Shown: in pieces, positions 1 through 8,053 of the stretch | Numbering within the stretch: the stretch's first letter is position 1 | How the letters are laid out: each line of letters starts with the position of its first letter | Assembly: GCA_016866415.1 (NCBI GenBank) | Contig: VGML01000047.1 | Location: 1 to 12,602, forward strand | DNA length: 12,602 nt | Reading direction: 5' to 3' | Origin: Bacteroidota bacterium | Lineage (GTDB): Bacteria > Bacteroidota > Bacteroidia > Flavobacteriales_D > Crocinitomicaceae | The notes under the pieces: generated by a model | The model's input: the letters and a program-made list of their open reading frames with translations, nothing else | Database searches by the model: none | What the model was told of the DNA's origin: nothing | Translations under genes and position numbers: made by a program

Positions 1-1
1 A

Positions 2-886
2 GGAAATCTGCAACCGACAATCGGAACAGATTGGTGGGATGTTGCTGATTTGAATTACGATAACAAAGAAATGCGAAAAGCAATGATCAATTCAATGAAG
101 TTTTGGCTAACAAACGCCGATATTGATGGTTTTCGATGCGACGTTGCTGGCTGGGTGCCAATTGACTTTTGGATAGAAGCGCGCAAAGAATTAGATGCTA
201 CTAAAAAGGTTTTCATGTTGGCAGAGGCAGAGGAACTTCCAATGACAAAAGCATTTGATATGACTTATGGTTGGGAATTGCATCACATCATGAATGGCGT
301 AGCACAGGACAAAAAGAAAGTTTCTGATTTGGTAAACTATTTTAAAAATGACCAATATCCTGCTGATCATTATAAGATGAATTTTACCTCCAACCATGAT
401 GAAAATTCCTGGAACGGAACTGAAATGGAACGTATGGTAAATGCATATAAAACGTTTGCAGTTTTTGCTTCCTTGATTGATGGAATGCCTTTGGTATACA
501 ATGGTCAAGAGACTTCGTTAAGTAAACGACTTCGTTTTTTTGAGAAAGACACCATTGAATGGAAAAAAATGGATTTAGTTTCATTTTACACAGATTTGTT
601 GAAACTTCATCAAAAGAATCCGGCACTTTGGAATGGTATTTATGGCTCAAAACCAATCTTTTTAGTTTCTGATGATAATCAAAAAATATTGGCTTTTTTA
701 AGAGAGAAAAATAGAAGTCAAGTTTTAACGTTATTGAATTTTTCAGATAAAAAACAAACAATTGCAATTAAGTCTGAGCTACTGAAAGGAAAATATATTA
801 ACCTTTTTTGCAACAAAACGAAAAAAATAAATTCGACCTATACTGTTGAATTAGAGCCGTTTGGTTATCAAGTATTGTATAAATAA
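2..886 (+). CDS. GH13 alpha-amylase-family glycoside hydrolase, C-terminal part (5' end outside window)
   Basis: The frame is open from base 2, so the start lies upstream of the window and 294 residues are visible. It is the second half of a GH13 (beta/alpha)8 enzyme that cleaves or transfers alpha-1,4-glucosidic bonds in maltodextrins. Three GH13 signatures are present. The nucleophile Asp lies in DGFRCDVA (codon 140-142), the acid/base Glu in FMLAEAEE (codon 224-226), and the third carboxylate in the His-Asp pair of FTSNHDENSW (395-400). Conserved region I (DxVxNH) would be upstream. The last ~90 residues resemble the beta-sandwich domain C that ends these enzymes. The stop is 10 bases before the MFS gene, so it is probably co-transcribed with it. 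By context it would trim maltooligosaccharides in the periplasm or cytoplasm, but location and exact specificity (amylase, neopullulanase, glucosidase) cannot be judged without the N-terminus. Confidence 0.9.
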   Translation, partial: GNLQPTIGTDWWDVADLNYDNKEMRKAMINSMKFWLTNADIDGFRCDVAGWVPIDFWIEARKELDATKKVFMLAEAEELPMTKAFDMTYGWELHHIMNGVAQDKKKVSDLVNYFKNDQYPADHYKMNFTSNHDENSWNGTEMERMVNAYKTFAVFASLIDGMPLVYNGQETSLSKRLRFFEKDTIEWKKMDLVSFYTDLLKLHQKNPALWNGIYGSKPIFLVSDDNQKILAFLREKNRSQVLTLLNFSDKKQTIAIKSELLKGKYINLFCNKTKKINSTYTVELEPFGYQVLYK

Positions 887-896
887 ATCCATTCGT

Positions 897-2210
897 ATGC
901 TAAACAATAAACCTAAACTTTCCTTTTGGCAAATCTGGAACATGAGTTTCGGATTTATGGGAATTCAATTTGGGTGGGGACTCCAAATGGCCAACATGAG
1001 TTCCATCTATGAAAATTTGGGTGCAAAGCCAGAAGAAATTCCAGCGTTGTGGTTAGCAGCTCCGCTAACCGGTTTATTAGTTCAACCGATTATTGGTTAT
1101 TTAAGTGACAGGACTTGGCATCCGAAATTGGGAAGAAGACGTCCTTATTTTCTTATTGGTGCAATTTTAAGTTCCATTTGTTTAATCTTAATGCCCAATT
1201 CTTCATCACTTTGGATGGCAGCAGGTTTACTTTGGATTTTAGATTCCTCAATCAATATTTCTATGGAACCTTTTCGTGCCTTCGTTGCAGATAATTTAGC
1301 TGAAAATCAACGTGCCAAAGGTTTTGCAATGCAAAGTTTTTTCATTGGTTTAGGTGCCACTGTAGCCTCTGCCTTACCATGGATTTTCACCAATTGGCTG
1401 CATGTGTCTTCCGTTGGTGCGAGCGGTCAAGTTGCTGATAACGTGAAATGGAGTTTCTACTTGGGAGCGGTTGCATTTATCGGGGCAGTGCTCTACACAG
1501 TTTTTACCTCTCGTGAATATCCTCCAACTACTTTGGAACTAGAAGATCGGAAAAAAGAAGAATCCAAAGGTTTCGGTGCTGGATTTGATGAGATAGTTGA
1601 TTCGCTCAAAAATATGCCAAAACGAATGAAAAAATTGGCATTGATTCAGTTCTTGACTTGGCCTGGACTCTTTTTAATGTGGTTTTTCTATACACCAACG
1701 GTTGCAGTTGAAATTTTTGGAGGTGAACCAGGATCACAAATTTATACCGAAGGTCAGAATTTAGCAGGTTTAACCTATTCTTTTGAAAATGTAGTTACCT
1801 TTTTATTTGCCCTTGCACTTCCTTTATTGGCCTCAAAATTTTCCATGAAGTGGACACATTTTATTTGCTTAATAATTGGCGGAATTGGTTTGATTATGAT
1901 CAATTTTGTTGGTGGGAAGGAAAACATCTGGATGCTTTTTCTGATAATGGGAATGGTTGGAATTGCATGGAGTAGTATTTTATCAATGCCTTATGCAATG
2001 TTAACTGGTTGTTTACCACAAAATAAGATTGGAATTTACATGGGGATTTTCAACTTTTTCATCGTCTTGCCAGAAATTCTTGCATCTCTTTTCTTTGGTA
2101 AAATAATGGAGCATTGGTTTGATGGCTCTCGCATGGCAGCCGTGACAATCGGAGGCGTTTTGATAATAGTTGCCGCATTTTTTACATTACGAATCAATGA
2201 AAACGAATAG
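897..2210 (+). CDS. MFS sugar transporter of the sucrose/SLC45-like type, probable maltose carrier
   Basis: A polytopic inner-membrane protein of 437 residues with about 12 hydrophobic segments. The loop between TM2 and TM3 reads LSDRTWHPKLGRRRPY (Asp71, Arg80-82), the charged GRRRP loop seen in sucrose/SLC45-type transporters. A second family-like motif is DSSINISMEPFRAFVAD (116-132), with charged residues near TM4. It probably imports a disaccharide by proton symport. Its place between a GH13 enzyme and beta-phosphoglucomutase / maltose phosphorylase points to maltose, which is inference. I chose the ATG at 897. An in-frame TTG at 861 would overlap the upstream gene by 26 bases and add only polar residues. 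The 3' end overlaps the next gene by 14 bases, suggesting translational coupling. No missing segment is evident. Confidence 0.9.
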   Translation: MLNNKPKLSFWQIWNMSFGFMGIQFGWGLQMANMSSIYENLGAKPEEIPALWLAAPLTGLLVQPIIGYLSDRTWHPKLGRRRPYFLIGAILSSICLILMPNSSSLWMAAGLLWILDSSINISMEPFRAFVADNLAENQRAKGFAMQSFFIGLGATVASALPWIFTNWLHVSSVGASGQVADNVKWSFYLGAVAFIGAVLYTVFTSREYPPTTLELEDRKKEESKGFGAGFDEIVDSLKNMPKRMKKLALIQFLTWPGLFLMWFFYTPTVAVEIFGGEPGSQIYTEGQNLAGLTYSFENVVTFLFALALPLLASKFSMKWTHFICLIIGGIGLIMINFVGGKENIWMLFLIMGMVGIAWSSILSMPYAMLTGCLPQNKIGIYMGIFNFFIVLPEILASLFFGKIMEHWFDGSRMAAVTIGGVLIIVAAFFTLRINENE

Positions 2211-2838
2211 CGACTACAAAGGATTTATATTCGATTTGGATGGAGTTTTGGTTTCAACTGAGCACAACCATTTTTTAGCTTGGCAAAAAACAGCTGATAT
2301 GCTAGGTATTGATTTTTCTGAGGAAGAGAATGAAAATTTAAAAGGTGTTAGTCGAGTAGATTCATTGAAATATATTTTGAACCTAGGAAATGCCGTTCTA
2401 AGCAGCGAGGAATTTAATAATCTTCTTGATTTTAAAAATGAGTCTTATTTAGATTCTATTCAAAATTTGACACAACAGAATTGTCTGAATGGTGTCGTTG
2501 AGACTTTGTCAAAAGCAAAAGCCAGGGGAATCAAATTAGGTGTTGGTTCATCTAGTAAGAATGCCAAACGAATTTTAAAGCTCATCGAAATTGAAGATTA
2601 TTTTGATACAGTCATTGATGGTTCGATGGTGGAAAACCTAAAACCAAGTCCTGAGGTCTTTCTTAAAGCAGCATCAAATCTTGGATTAGAAACTTCTGAA
2701 TGCCTTGTTTTTGAAGATGCCGCAAGTGGCATTCAAGCAGCAAAAGCAGGAGGTTTTCTAGCAATTGGAATTGGAAATGAAAATATTAAACATCTTGCTG
2801 ACCACTATTACAACGATTTAACGGAATTTACTTTTTAA
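2197..2838 (+). CDS. pgmB: Beta-phosphoglucomutase (HAD superfamily)
   Basis: A cytoplasmic HAD phosphatase-fold enzyme of 213 residues that converts beta-D-glucose 1-phosphate to glucose 6-phosphate via the 1,6-bisphosphate. All HAD motifs are visible: DLDG with nucleophile Asp13 and acid/base Asp15, Ser118-120 in GVGSSSK, Lys149 in LKPSPE, and Glu173-Asp174 in VFEDAASG. The cap motif LKGVSRVDSL with Arg53, and Thr21 and His25 after the first motif, match substrate residues known from Lactococcus beta-PGM (R49, T16, H20). This separates it from generic HAD phosphatases. The ATG at 2197 fits the family N-terminus; a TTG nine codons upstream is unlikely. It overlaps the MFS gene by 14 bases and sits 3 bases before the maltose phosphorylase, whose product is its substrate. 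Confidence 0.95.
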   Translation: MKTNSDYKGFIFDLDGVLVSTEHNHFLAWQKTADMLGIDFSEEENENLKGVSRVDSLKYILNLGNAVLSSEEFNNLLDFKNESYLDSIQNLTQQNCLNGVVETLSKAKARGIKLGVGSSSKNAKRILKLIEIEDYFDTVIDGSMVENLKPSPEVFLKAASNLGLETSECLVFEDAASGIQAAKAGGFLAIGIGNENIKHLADHYYNDLTEFTF

Positions 2839-2841
2839 GCA

Positions 2842-5139
2842 ATGAACAACTTATTCGAAATAGACGCGTGGAAAATTATTGAGAGAGGATTTGACCCTTC
2901 GAAGCAAAAACAAGCTGAAAGTATTTTTAGCATTGGAAATGGTTCATTCGGTCAACGAGCAAATTTTGAAGAAAAATATTCGGGAGATTCACTGCAAGGC
3001 AGCTACGTTGGAGGTGTTTATTATCCCGACAAAACACGTGTTGGATGGTGGAAAAATGGTTATCCTGAATATTTTGCAAAAGTATTGAATTCATGCAATT
3101 GGATCGGAATCAACATTGAAATTGATGGTGAACAATTGGATGTGCATCATCAAGAAGTTTTGTCTTTTCAACGTGAGTTGGATATGAAGTCAGGAACACT
3201 CTCACGTAGAATGAAGGTTCGATTCAAGAATGGGAAAGAACTTGAAGTAGAGTCGTTGCGTTTTTGTTCGATGCACGATGAGGAAATTGCTGCAATTCGC
3301 TATATAGTGACGCCGTTAAATTTTTCAGGAAATGTGAAATTCACCCCTTATCTCGATGGAAACGTAATGAATCACGATTCCAATTACGACGAATTTTTTT
3401 GGGAGGAGGACAGCCATAAAGTGGATGTGAAAAAAGGTTATGTCTGTTCAAAAACGAAGAAAACAAATTTCTCAGTTTCAACAGCAATGCGCTTTTCGTT
3501 TTGGAAGAACGACGAATTGTTAGAGATTCATCCGAATCACGTTTCAAAAGCCTTTTTCGTAGAAAATAATTTTGAACATTATGTTGAGAAAGGGAATCGT
3601 TACACACTAAAAAAATACGTTTCCATCGTTTCTACAATTTCGCATTCTGAGTTTTCAGTGATCCCCAGATCCATAAACAATGTTCGTCAGGCATACATGA
3701 ATGGATTCGATTATCTATTGAATAATCACATTGCAGCTTGGGAAGAAATTTGGTCGAAAGCCGATATTGAGATTTCAGGCGATGTTGCGGCGCAGCAGGG
3801 AATTAGGTTCAATATTTTTCAACTTTATCAGACTTATACTGGCAAGAATGAGAAATTAAACATCGGTCCTAAAGGTTTTACAGGTGAAAAATACGGAGGA
3901 GCAACATATTGGGATACGGAAGCTTATTGCTTGCCTTTTTATCTCAAAACAGCAAATCCGAAAGTAGCTCGACAATTACTGATTTACCGATACAATCAAT
4001 TGGATAAGGCCATTGAAAATGCTGAAAAACTCGGTTTTAAAAATGGAGCCGCGCTTTATCCGATGGTTACCATGAACGGTGAAGAATGTCATAACGAATG
4101 GGAAATTACCTTCGAAGAAATTCACCGAAATGGTGCAATAGCATTTGCAGTTTATAACTACGTTCGACATACAGGCGACCATTCCTACCTTGAAAAATAT
4201 GGTAGACCTGTTCTTATTGCAATTGCAAAATTCTGGACACAGCGATTTAATTGGTCTGAAGCGAAAAATGCATATGTCATGCTTGGCGTAACTGGTCCAA
4301 ACGAATACGAAAATAACGTCAACAACAATTGGTATACGAATTACATAGCTCGCTGGTGTGTTCAATATGCTTTGGAAGTTGAAAAAGAAGTTTCTCCAAA
4401 AGTGGGAGCTTTATTAACAAACGATGAAATTAAATCGTGGAATCACTTGGTAGAAAACGTTTATTTTCCTGTTTTGGAAGGAACACGTGTATTTCTTCAA
4501 CAAGATAATTTCATGGACAAAGAACAGCTTACAGCGTCCGATATTCCTGAAAAAGAGCGTCCGATCAATCAACATTGGTCGTGGGATAGAATCTTACGTT
4601 CAATTTTTATAAAGCAAGCAGATGTACTTCAAGGAATTTATTTATTTGAAGACCATTTTGACTTAAAAACTATTCAAGACAATTTCGATTTCTACGAACC
4701 GAAAACCGTTCATGAATCATCACTTTCCCCTTGCATCCACAGTATTCTTGCGGCTAAAATTGGTCGTTTGGATAAAGCGTATGAATTGTATCTTCGAACG
4801 TCTCGTTTAGATCTTGATGATTACAATCATGAAGCTGATGAAGGCCTACACATTACAAGTATGGCTGGAACTTGGATGGCAATTGTTGAGGGAATGGCTG
4901 GAATCCGCGTATTGTCAGACTCGGTAAAAATAAATCCAGTAATTCCAAAAAATTGGAAGCAATACCGTTTTCAGATACTTTTAAGAAATCAACCGCTTGA
5001 AATTCGAGTTTCTCAGAATGAATGTGAAATTATAAATAAAGGATCTCAGGATCTTGAATTGATACTTTTTGATGAAAATATTCCCGTGAAAGCAGGAAAC
5101 TTTTATATAAAAACTACTACTAAAACGGCTACAATATGA
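2842..5139 (+). CDS. Maltose phosphorylase, GH65
   Basis: A 765-residue GH65 enzyme, full length for the family, without a signal peptide and so probably cytoplasmic. It phosphorolyses maltose to glucose and beta-D-glucose 1-phosphate with inversion. The layout is an N-terminal beta-sandwich, a linker, an (alpha/alpha)6 barrel and a small C-terminal beta domain. The general acid is Glu488 in GPNEYENN, close to Glu487 of the Lactobacillus brevis enzyme. The phosphate site is HESSLSP, residues 624-630. The specificity loop HNEWEITFEEIHRNG (417-431) is the form I associate with maltose phosphorylases rather than trehalose or kojibiose phosphorylases. Specificity is therefore strongly indicated but not proven. 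It sits 3 bases after beta-phosphoglucomutase, which consumes its product, and its stop overlaps the next start (ATGA at 5136-5139). Confidence 0.94.
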   Translation: MNNLFEIDAWKIIERGFDPSKQKQAESIFSIGNGSFGQRANFEEKYSGDSLQGSYVGGVYYPDKTRVGWWKNGYPEYFAKVLNSCNWIGINIEIDGEQLDVHHQEVLSFQRELDMKSGTLSRRMKVRFKNGKELEVESLRFCSMHDEEIAAIRYIVTPLNFSGNVKFTPYLDGNVMNHDSNYDEFFWEEDSHKVDVKKGYVCSKTKKTNFSVSTAMRFSFWKNDELLEIHPNHVSKAFFVENNFEHYVEKGNRYTLKKYVSIVSTISHSEFSVIPRSINNVRQAYMNGFDYLLNNHIAAWEEIWSKADIEISGDVAAQQGIRFNIFQLYQTYTGKNEKLNIGPKGFTGEKYGGATYWDTEAYCLPFYLKTANPKVARQLLIYRYNQLDKAIENAEKLGFKNGAALYPMVTMNGEECHNEWEITFEEIHRNGAIAFAVYNYVRHTGDHSYLEKYGRPVLIAIAKFWTQRFNWSEAKNAYVMLGVTGPNEYENNVNNNWYTNYIARWCVQYALEVEKEVSPKVGALLTNDEIKSWNHLVENVYFPVLEGTRVFLQQDNFMDKEQLTASDIPEKERPINQHWSWDRILRSIFIKQADVLQGIYLFEDHFDLKTIQDNFDFYEPKTVHESSLSPCIHSILAAKIGRLDKAYELYLRTSRLDLDDYNHEADEGLHITSMAGTWMAIVEGMAGIRVLSDSVKINPVIPKNWKQYRFQILLRNQPLEIRVSQNECEIINKGSQDLELILFDENIPVKAGNFYIKTTTKTATI

Positions 5140-7748
5140 AAAAAGTAATTATGTTTATTTGCTTGTTTCTAACTTCATTGCTCACGTTCGGGCAAACAGT
5201 AAGTATCATCGGAACATTTACCAATTGGGCGAGTGATGTCAATATGAATTCGACGGATAATACCAATTGGACCTTAACCTACACGTTTAATGCTGCTGAA
5301 CAATTAAAATTCAGACAAAATGCTTCTTGGACAGTGAATTGGGGGAATTCTAGCTTTCCATCTGGCACAGGTGTTCAAGATGGTCCGAACATTCAAGTTC
5401 CGGCAGGAGAATACAACATTACATTTAACAGTGCGACTGGAGCTTATAATTTTGAATCAACAAATCCAAACCCACCTTCTAATGTAAATCCAACGAATCG
5501 TCAATTAGTACTACAAGGTTTTTGGTGGGACTATTGGAATAACAATTATCAAAATGGTTGGGCAAATTATTTAACTGAATTAGCACCTCGATTAAAATCG
5601 ATGGGAATAGATGCTGTTTGGATACCCCCTTCAATTAAAAACACAGGCACGAATAGTGTCGGATATGCTCCTTTTGATCACTACGATTTAGGAGATAAAT
5701 GGCAAAAAGGAAATGTTAAAACTCGCATGGGTGACAAAGACGAATTACTACGAATGATGGCTGTTTTTAAGGCGAATGGTATCGATGTAATTCAGGATGT
5801 TGTTCTAAACCATGTGGTTGGTGCTGGTAGTCAAACAGGAAGCGGAGGACAAGACCCGGCTGCAATGGATGATGGTGAAACAAATCGGTATAAGAATTTC
5901 AGATATTCGAGTTTTGCTACACCTGGAAATAATGAAACTTCTTTAAACTACTATGCGAGAGCGGGTAGATTTCCCAAAAATTGGCAGAACTTTTATCCGA
6001 ATCCAAACAATCCATGTTGTACGAATGAAATAAACAGTCCATACTGGGGGCCAGACATTTCTTTTGAAAGCAGTGCTTTTGGTCAAAGCAGCAACGCGTT
6101 AACCTACAATCCAACACAAACATCAGATTACATGCGAAACGGCATGAGAAATTGGATGATTTGGTATAAAAAGCAAATGGGATGGGACGGTGTTCGTTTG
6201 GATGCCGTTAAACATTTTCCAGCCAGTGTTGCCGAAGATATTTTATGGAACTTACAAAATAATGCAGGTTGGGCAAGTGGTGGAACCGATTTATTTTCTG
6301 TTGGAGAGTGGGTTGGAGGGATCAATGAAATGGATGGCTGGTGTAATCAGGTTCAAAATAGATCTGGAACATTTGATTTTTCATTAAGAGGAAATCTACG
6401 AAATATTGTTGCAGGAAATGGAAATTATGACTTAGCAACTTTGCCTGGTTCTCAACAAATAAATCGTCAGCGAACGGTTCCTTTTGTAAATAACCACGAT
6501 ACGTTCAGGCCACAATTAAACACACAAGGTAATTACGTTGGTTGGAATACAGCACTAGGAACTGAAGTTGAGCCAAATGATGGTCGAAATAGTATGGTTC
6601 ATGCGATAGCACTAGCAGTTGATGGCGCTCCTCAAATATTTTTCGAGGACCTTTTCAATATTGGTTACAATGGAAATCGTTTTACTCATGATCCAAAAGT
6701 AGATTCAACATTACCAACCCGAAGTGATATCGAGAACTTACTTTGGTGTCATCAAAATCTTCGATTTAAAGAAGGAGCCTATTTAGTGAGATGGCAAGCG
6801 GCTGATGCATTGGTTATCGAAAGACAGGCGAAGGCTTTGGTTGCTGTAACAGATAGTTGGACGCAATGGCAGAATTTAACAGGGGTACAAACCTCTTGGG
6901 CTGACGGAACAATTCTAATTGATTATTCAGGAGCGAACGGAACTGCGCAGCGAACAGTTTACGGTGGAGGAAAAGTCGATATTTCCATTCCTCCATGCGA
7001 TGGAACTGCAGCTCAGGGAAGAAGAGGATATTCAGTTTGGGCGCCTCAAGGAATTACAGATAATTACGTTCGGCCTAGTAAAAACATTGTTCAAGAATGG
7101 GAAATGGCCAATGATTTAGGTGATTCATACTTATCTTCTTTACAGCAAGGTGGAGCGCTTCCGGCAAATTCAAAGGATTGTAGAACTGTTGGGAGAATTT
7201 ATGCCAAAGCAGGAACAGACATGATTTTTTCAGTTTTTCCTTCGGATACATTAAGTGGAATTGAATTAGTGATTTTGGATAAAGATTGTCAATCAGTAGA
7301 TTCCATTTCTCAATCAGGCCCGTATGACTTCACTGTCAATGCAGCTTACGATGGTTGGTACACCATACGAATTCGAAATGCAACGAATACTCAGCCCGGA
7401 CAAAATTGTTGGGTTAAAGCAAATTACAGAGCACCAGAAGTGGTTCTTACAAATGGAGTTAAAAACAAATGTGCTTGCTCAAGTTCTCCTGTTGTTAGTT
7501 CAGTTGAATTAGAAAAAACGGTAGCAATTTTTCCAAATCCCGCTTCGAATGCAATTCATGTGTTTTTGGAGGAATCTTTTAGTAATTGGGAAATTTTAGA
7601 TTTGAACGGTCGAATTGTTATGGCAGGTTCAGACACTTCAACAGACTTCGAAATCAATATTTCTGAGCTACAGTCAGGTATGTACTATTTGAATATAATT
7701 TCCAATGATTCACGAATTCATAAGAAATTTATGAAAGGTGATTTTTAA
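5136..7748 (+). CDS. Secreted GH13 alpha-amylase with SusE/F-like starch-binding domain and T9SS C-terminal sorting domain
   Basis: An 870-residue multidomain amylase. Residues 1-20 are a signal peptide (KK, hydrophobic core, then FGQ). Residues ~21-107 (GTFTNWA, LKFRQNASWTVNWG) resemble the small beta-sandwich starch-binding domains of SusE/SusF proteins. The catalytic domain runs from ~121. It has region I DVVLNH (Asp221-His226), nucleophile Asp356 in GVRLDAVKHF, acid/base Glu391 in FSVGEWVGG, and His454-Asp455 in VNNHD. The VWIPP...VGYAPFDHYDLGD pattern is closest to liquefying-type alpha-amylases (GH13_5/GH13_7-like). Domain C ends near 640. A beta-sandwich of unknown role spans ~640-770. 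Residues 789-870 (FPNPASNAI... to GMYYL...KKFMKGDF) are a type A T9SS sorting domain, so the enzyme is exported across the outer membrane and anchored or released. It is the last gene of the operon and overlaps maltose phosphorylase by 4 bases. Confidence 0.93.
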   Translation: MKKVIMFICLFLTSLLTFGQTVSIIGTFTNWASDVNMNSTDNTNWTLTYTFNAAEQLKFRQNASWTVNWGNSSFPSGTGVQDGPNIQVPAGEYNITFNSATGAYNFESTNPNPPSNVNPTNRQLVLQGFWWDYWNNNYQNGWANYLTELAPRLKSMGIDAVWIPPSIKNTGTNSVGYAPFDHYDLGDKWQKGNVKTRMGDKDELLRMMAVFKANGIDVIQDVVLNHVVGAGSQTGSGGQDPAAMDDGETNRYKNFRYSSFATPGNNETSLNYYARAGRFPKNWQNFYPNPNNPCCTNEINSPYWGPDISFESSAFGQSSNALTYNPTQTSDYMRNGMRNWMIWYKKQMGWDGVRLDAVKHFPASVAEDILWNLQNNAGWASGGTDLFSVGEWVGGINEMDGWCNQVQNRSGTFDFSLRGNLRNIVAGNGNYDLATLPGSQQINRQRTVPFVNNHDTFRPQLNTQGNYVGWNTALGTEVEPNDGRNSMVHAIALAVDGAPQIFFEDLFNIGYNGNRFTHDPKVDSTLPTRSDIENLLWCHQNLRFKEGAYLVRWQAADALVIERQAKALVAVTDSWTQWQNLTGVQTSWADGTILIDYSGANGTAQRTVYGGGKVDISIPPCDGTAAQGRRGYSVWAPQGITDNYVRPSKNIVQEWEMANDLGDSYLSSLQQGGALPANSKDCRTVGRIYAKAGTDMIFSVFPSDTLSGIELVILDKDCQSVDSISQSGPYDFTVNAAYDGWYTIRIRNATNTQPGQNCWVKANYRAPEVVLTNGVKNKCACSSSPVVSSVELEKTVAIFPNPASNAIHVFLEESFSNWEILDLNGRIVMAGSDTSTDFEINISELQSGMYYLNIISNDSRIHKKFMKGDF

Positions 7749-7766
7749 ATTATAAACTAAAAAAAG

Positions 7767-7796
7767 AAAGGCTACCAAATTTGAGTAGCCTTTTTT
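7767..7796 (+). terminator. Rho-independent terminator of the starch operon
   Basis: A 9-bp stem (AAAGGCTAC at 7767-7775 with GTAGCCTTT at 7785-7793) closes a 9-base loop and runs into a T tract ending at 7796. It starts 18 bases after the amylase stop. On the - strand the same stem is followed by a T-rich tract, so it may also terminate transcription of the yceI remnant. Confidence 0.9.
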
Positions 7797-7812
7797 ATGA
7801 AATAATAAATTC

Positions 7813-7935
7813 TCATTGCGTAATAGTCTCTGCTGAGAAGTTTCCAAATGTTCCAGTTACGTTAGAAATCATCATGTGTCTAACTTTAAATCCAACAACG
7901 CTATGTAAGTTGTCTATATTCCATTCTGTTTCCAT
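7813..7935 (-). pseudogene. YceI-family gene remnant (N-terminal 40 codons only)
   Basis: Read on the - strand from the ATG at 7935, 40 codons end in TGA at 7813. The peptide contains WNIDNLHSVVGFKVRH (residues 5-20) followed by MMISNVTGTFGNFSAE (21-36). This is the opening pattern of YceI proteins (W-x-ID-x-x-HS-x-x-x-F-x-x-x-H ... V-x-G-x-F-x-x-F). YceI proteins are lipid-binding lipocalin-like barrels of about 170 residues, so three quarters is missing and the fragment cannot fold as a YceI barrel. The end (ETITQ, then stop, then the shared terminator 20 bases on) could be the original 3' end joined to the 5' end by an internal deletion; that is inference. It is convergent with the starch operon. 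A translated but non-functional short peptide cannot be ruled out. Confidence 0.72.
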
Positions 7936-8018
7936 AAGTATTAATTTTTGTGAATAGCTATTTCATATCCAATAGATGTTTGTTGGTTTTCAGTTAATTC
8001 ATGAGTTAACGATATTCA

Positions 8019-8049
8019 TTGAACTTGTAAAATCAAATGTATATCTTTG
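8019..8049 (+). promoter_or_regulatory. Bacteroidota-type promoter for the beta-barrel / nif3 / zinc-ribbon cluster
   Basis: TTG at 8019-8021, a 20-base spacer and TATCTTTG at 8042-8049 match the Bacteroidota primary sigma consensus TTG-N17-23-TAnnTTTG. Transcription from it would begin within a few bases of the ATG at 8054. It sits in a 305-base stretch (7749-8053) whose other contents are the terminator and the yceI remnant. The match is exact, but short motifs like this occur by chance in AT-rich DNA. Confidence 0.55.
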
Positions 8050-8053
8050 ATGC

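Noticed and set aside
50..52. TTG at 50 as the start of the first GH13 gene
   Set aside because: The frame is open back to base 2 with plausible GH13 sequence (GTDWWDVADLNY), and conserved region I is missing, so the gene simply begins outside the window.
861..896. TTG start for the MFS gene at 861
   Set aside because: It would overlap the GH13 gene by 26 bases and add non-membrane residues. The ATG at 897 gives the normal family N-terminus.
3976..4365. 129-codon - strand frame inside maltose phosphorylase
   Set aside because: It is antisense to highly conserved catalytic sequence and has no recognisable domain; it is a chance frame.
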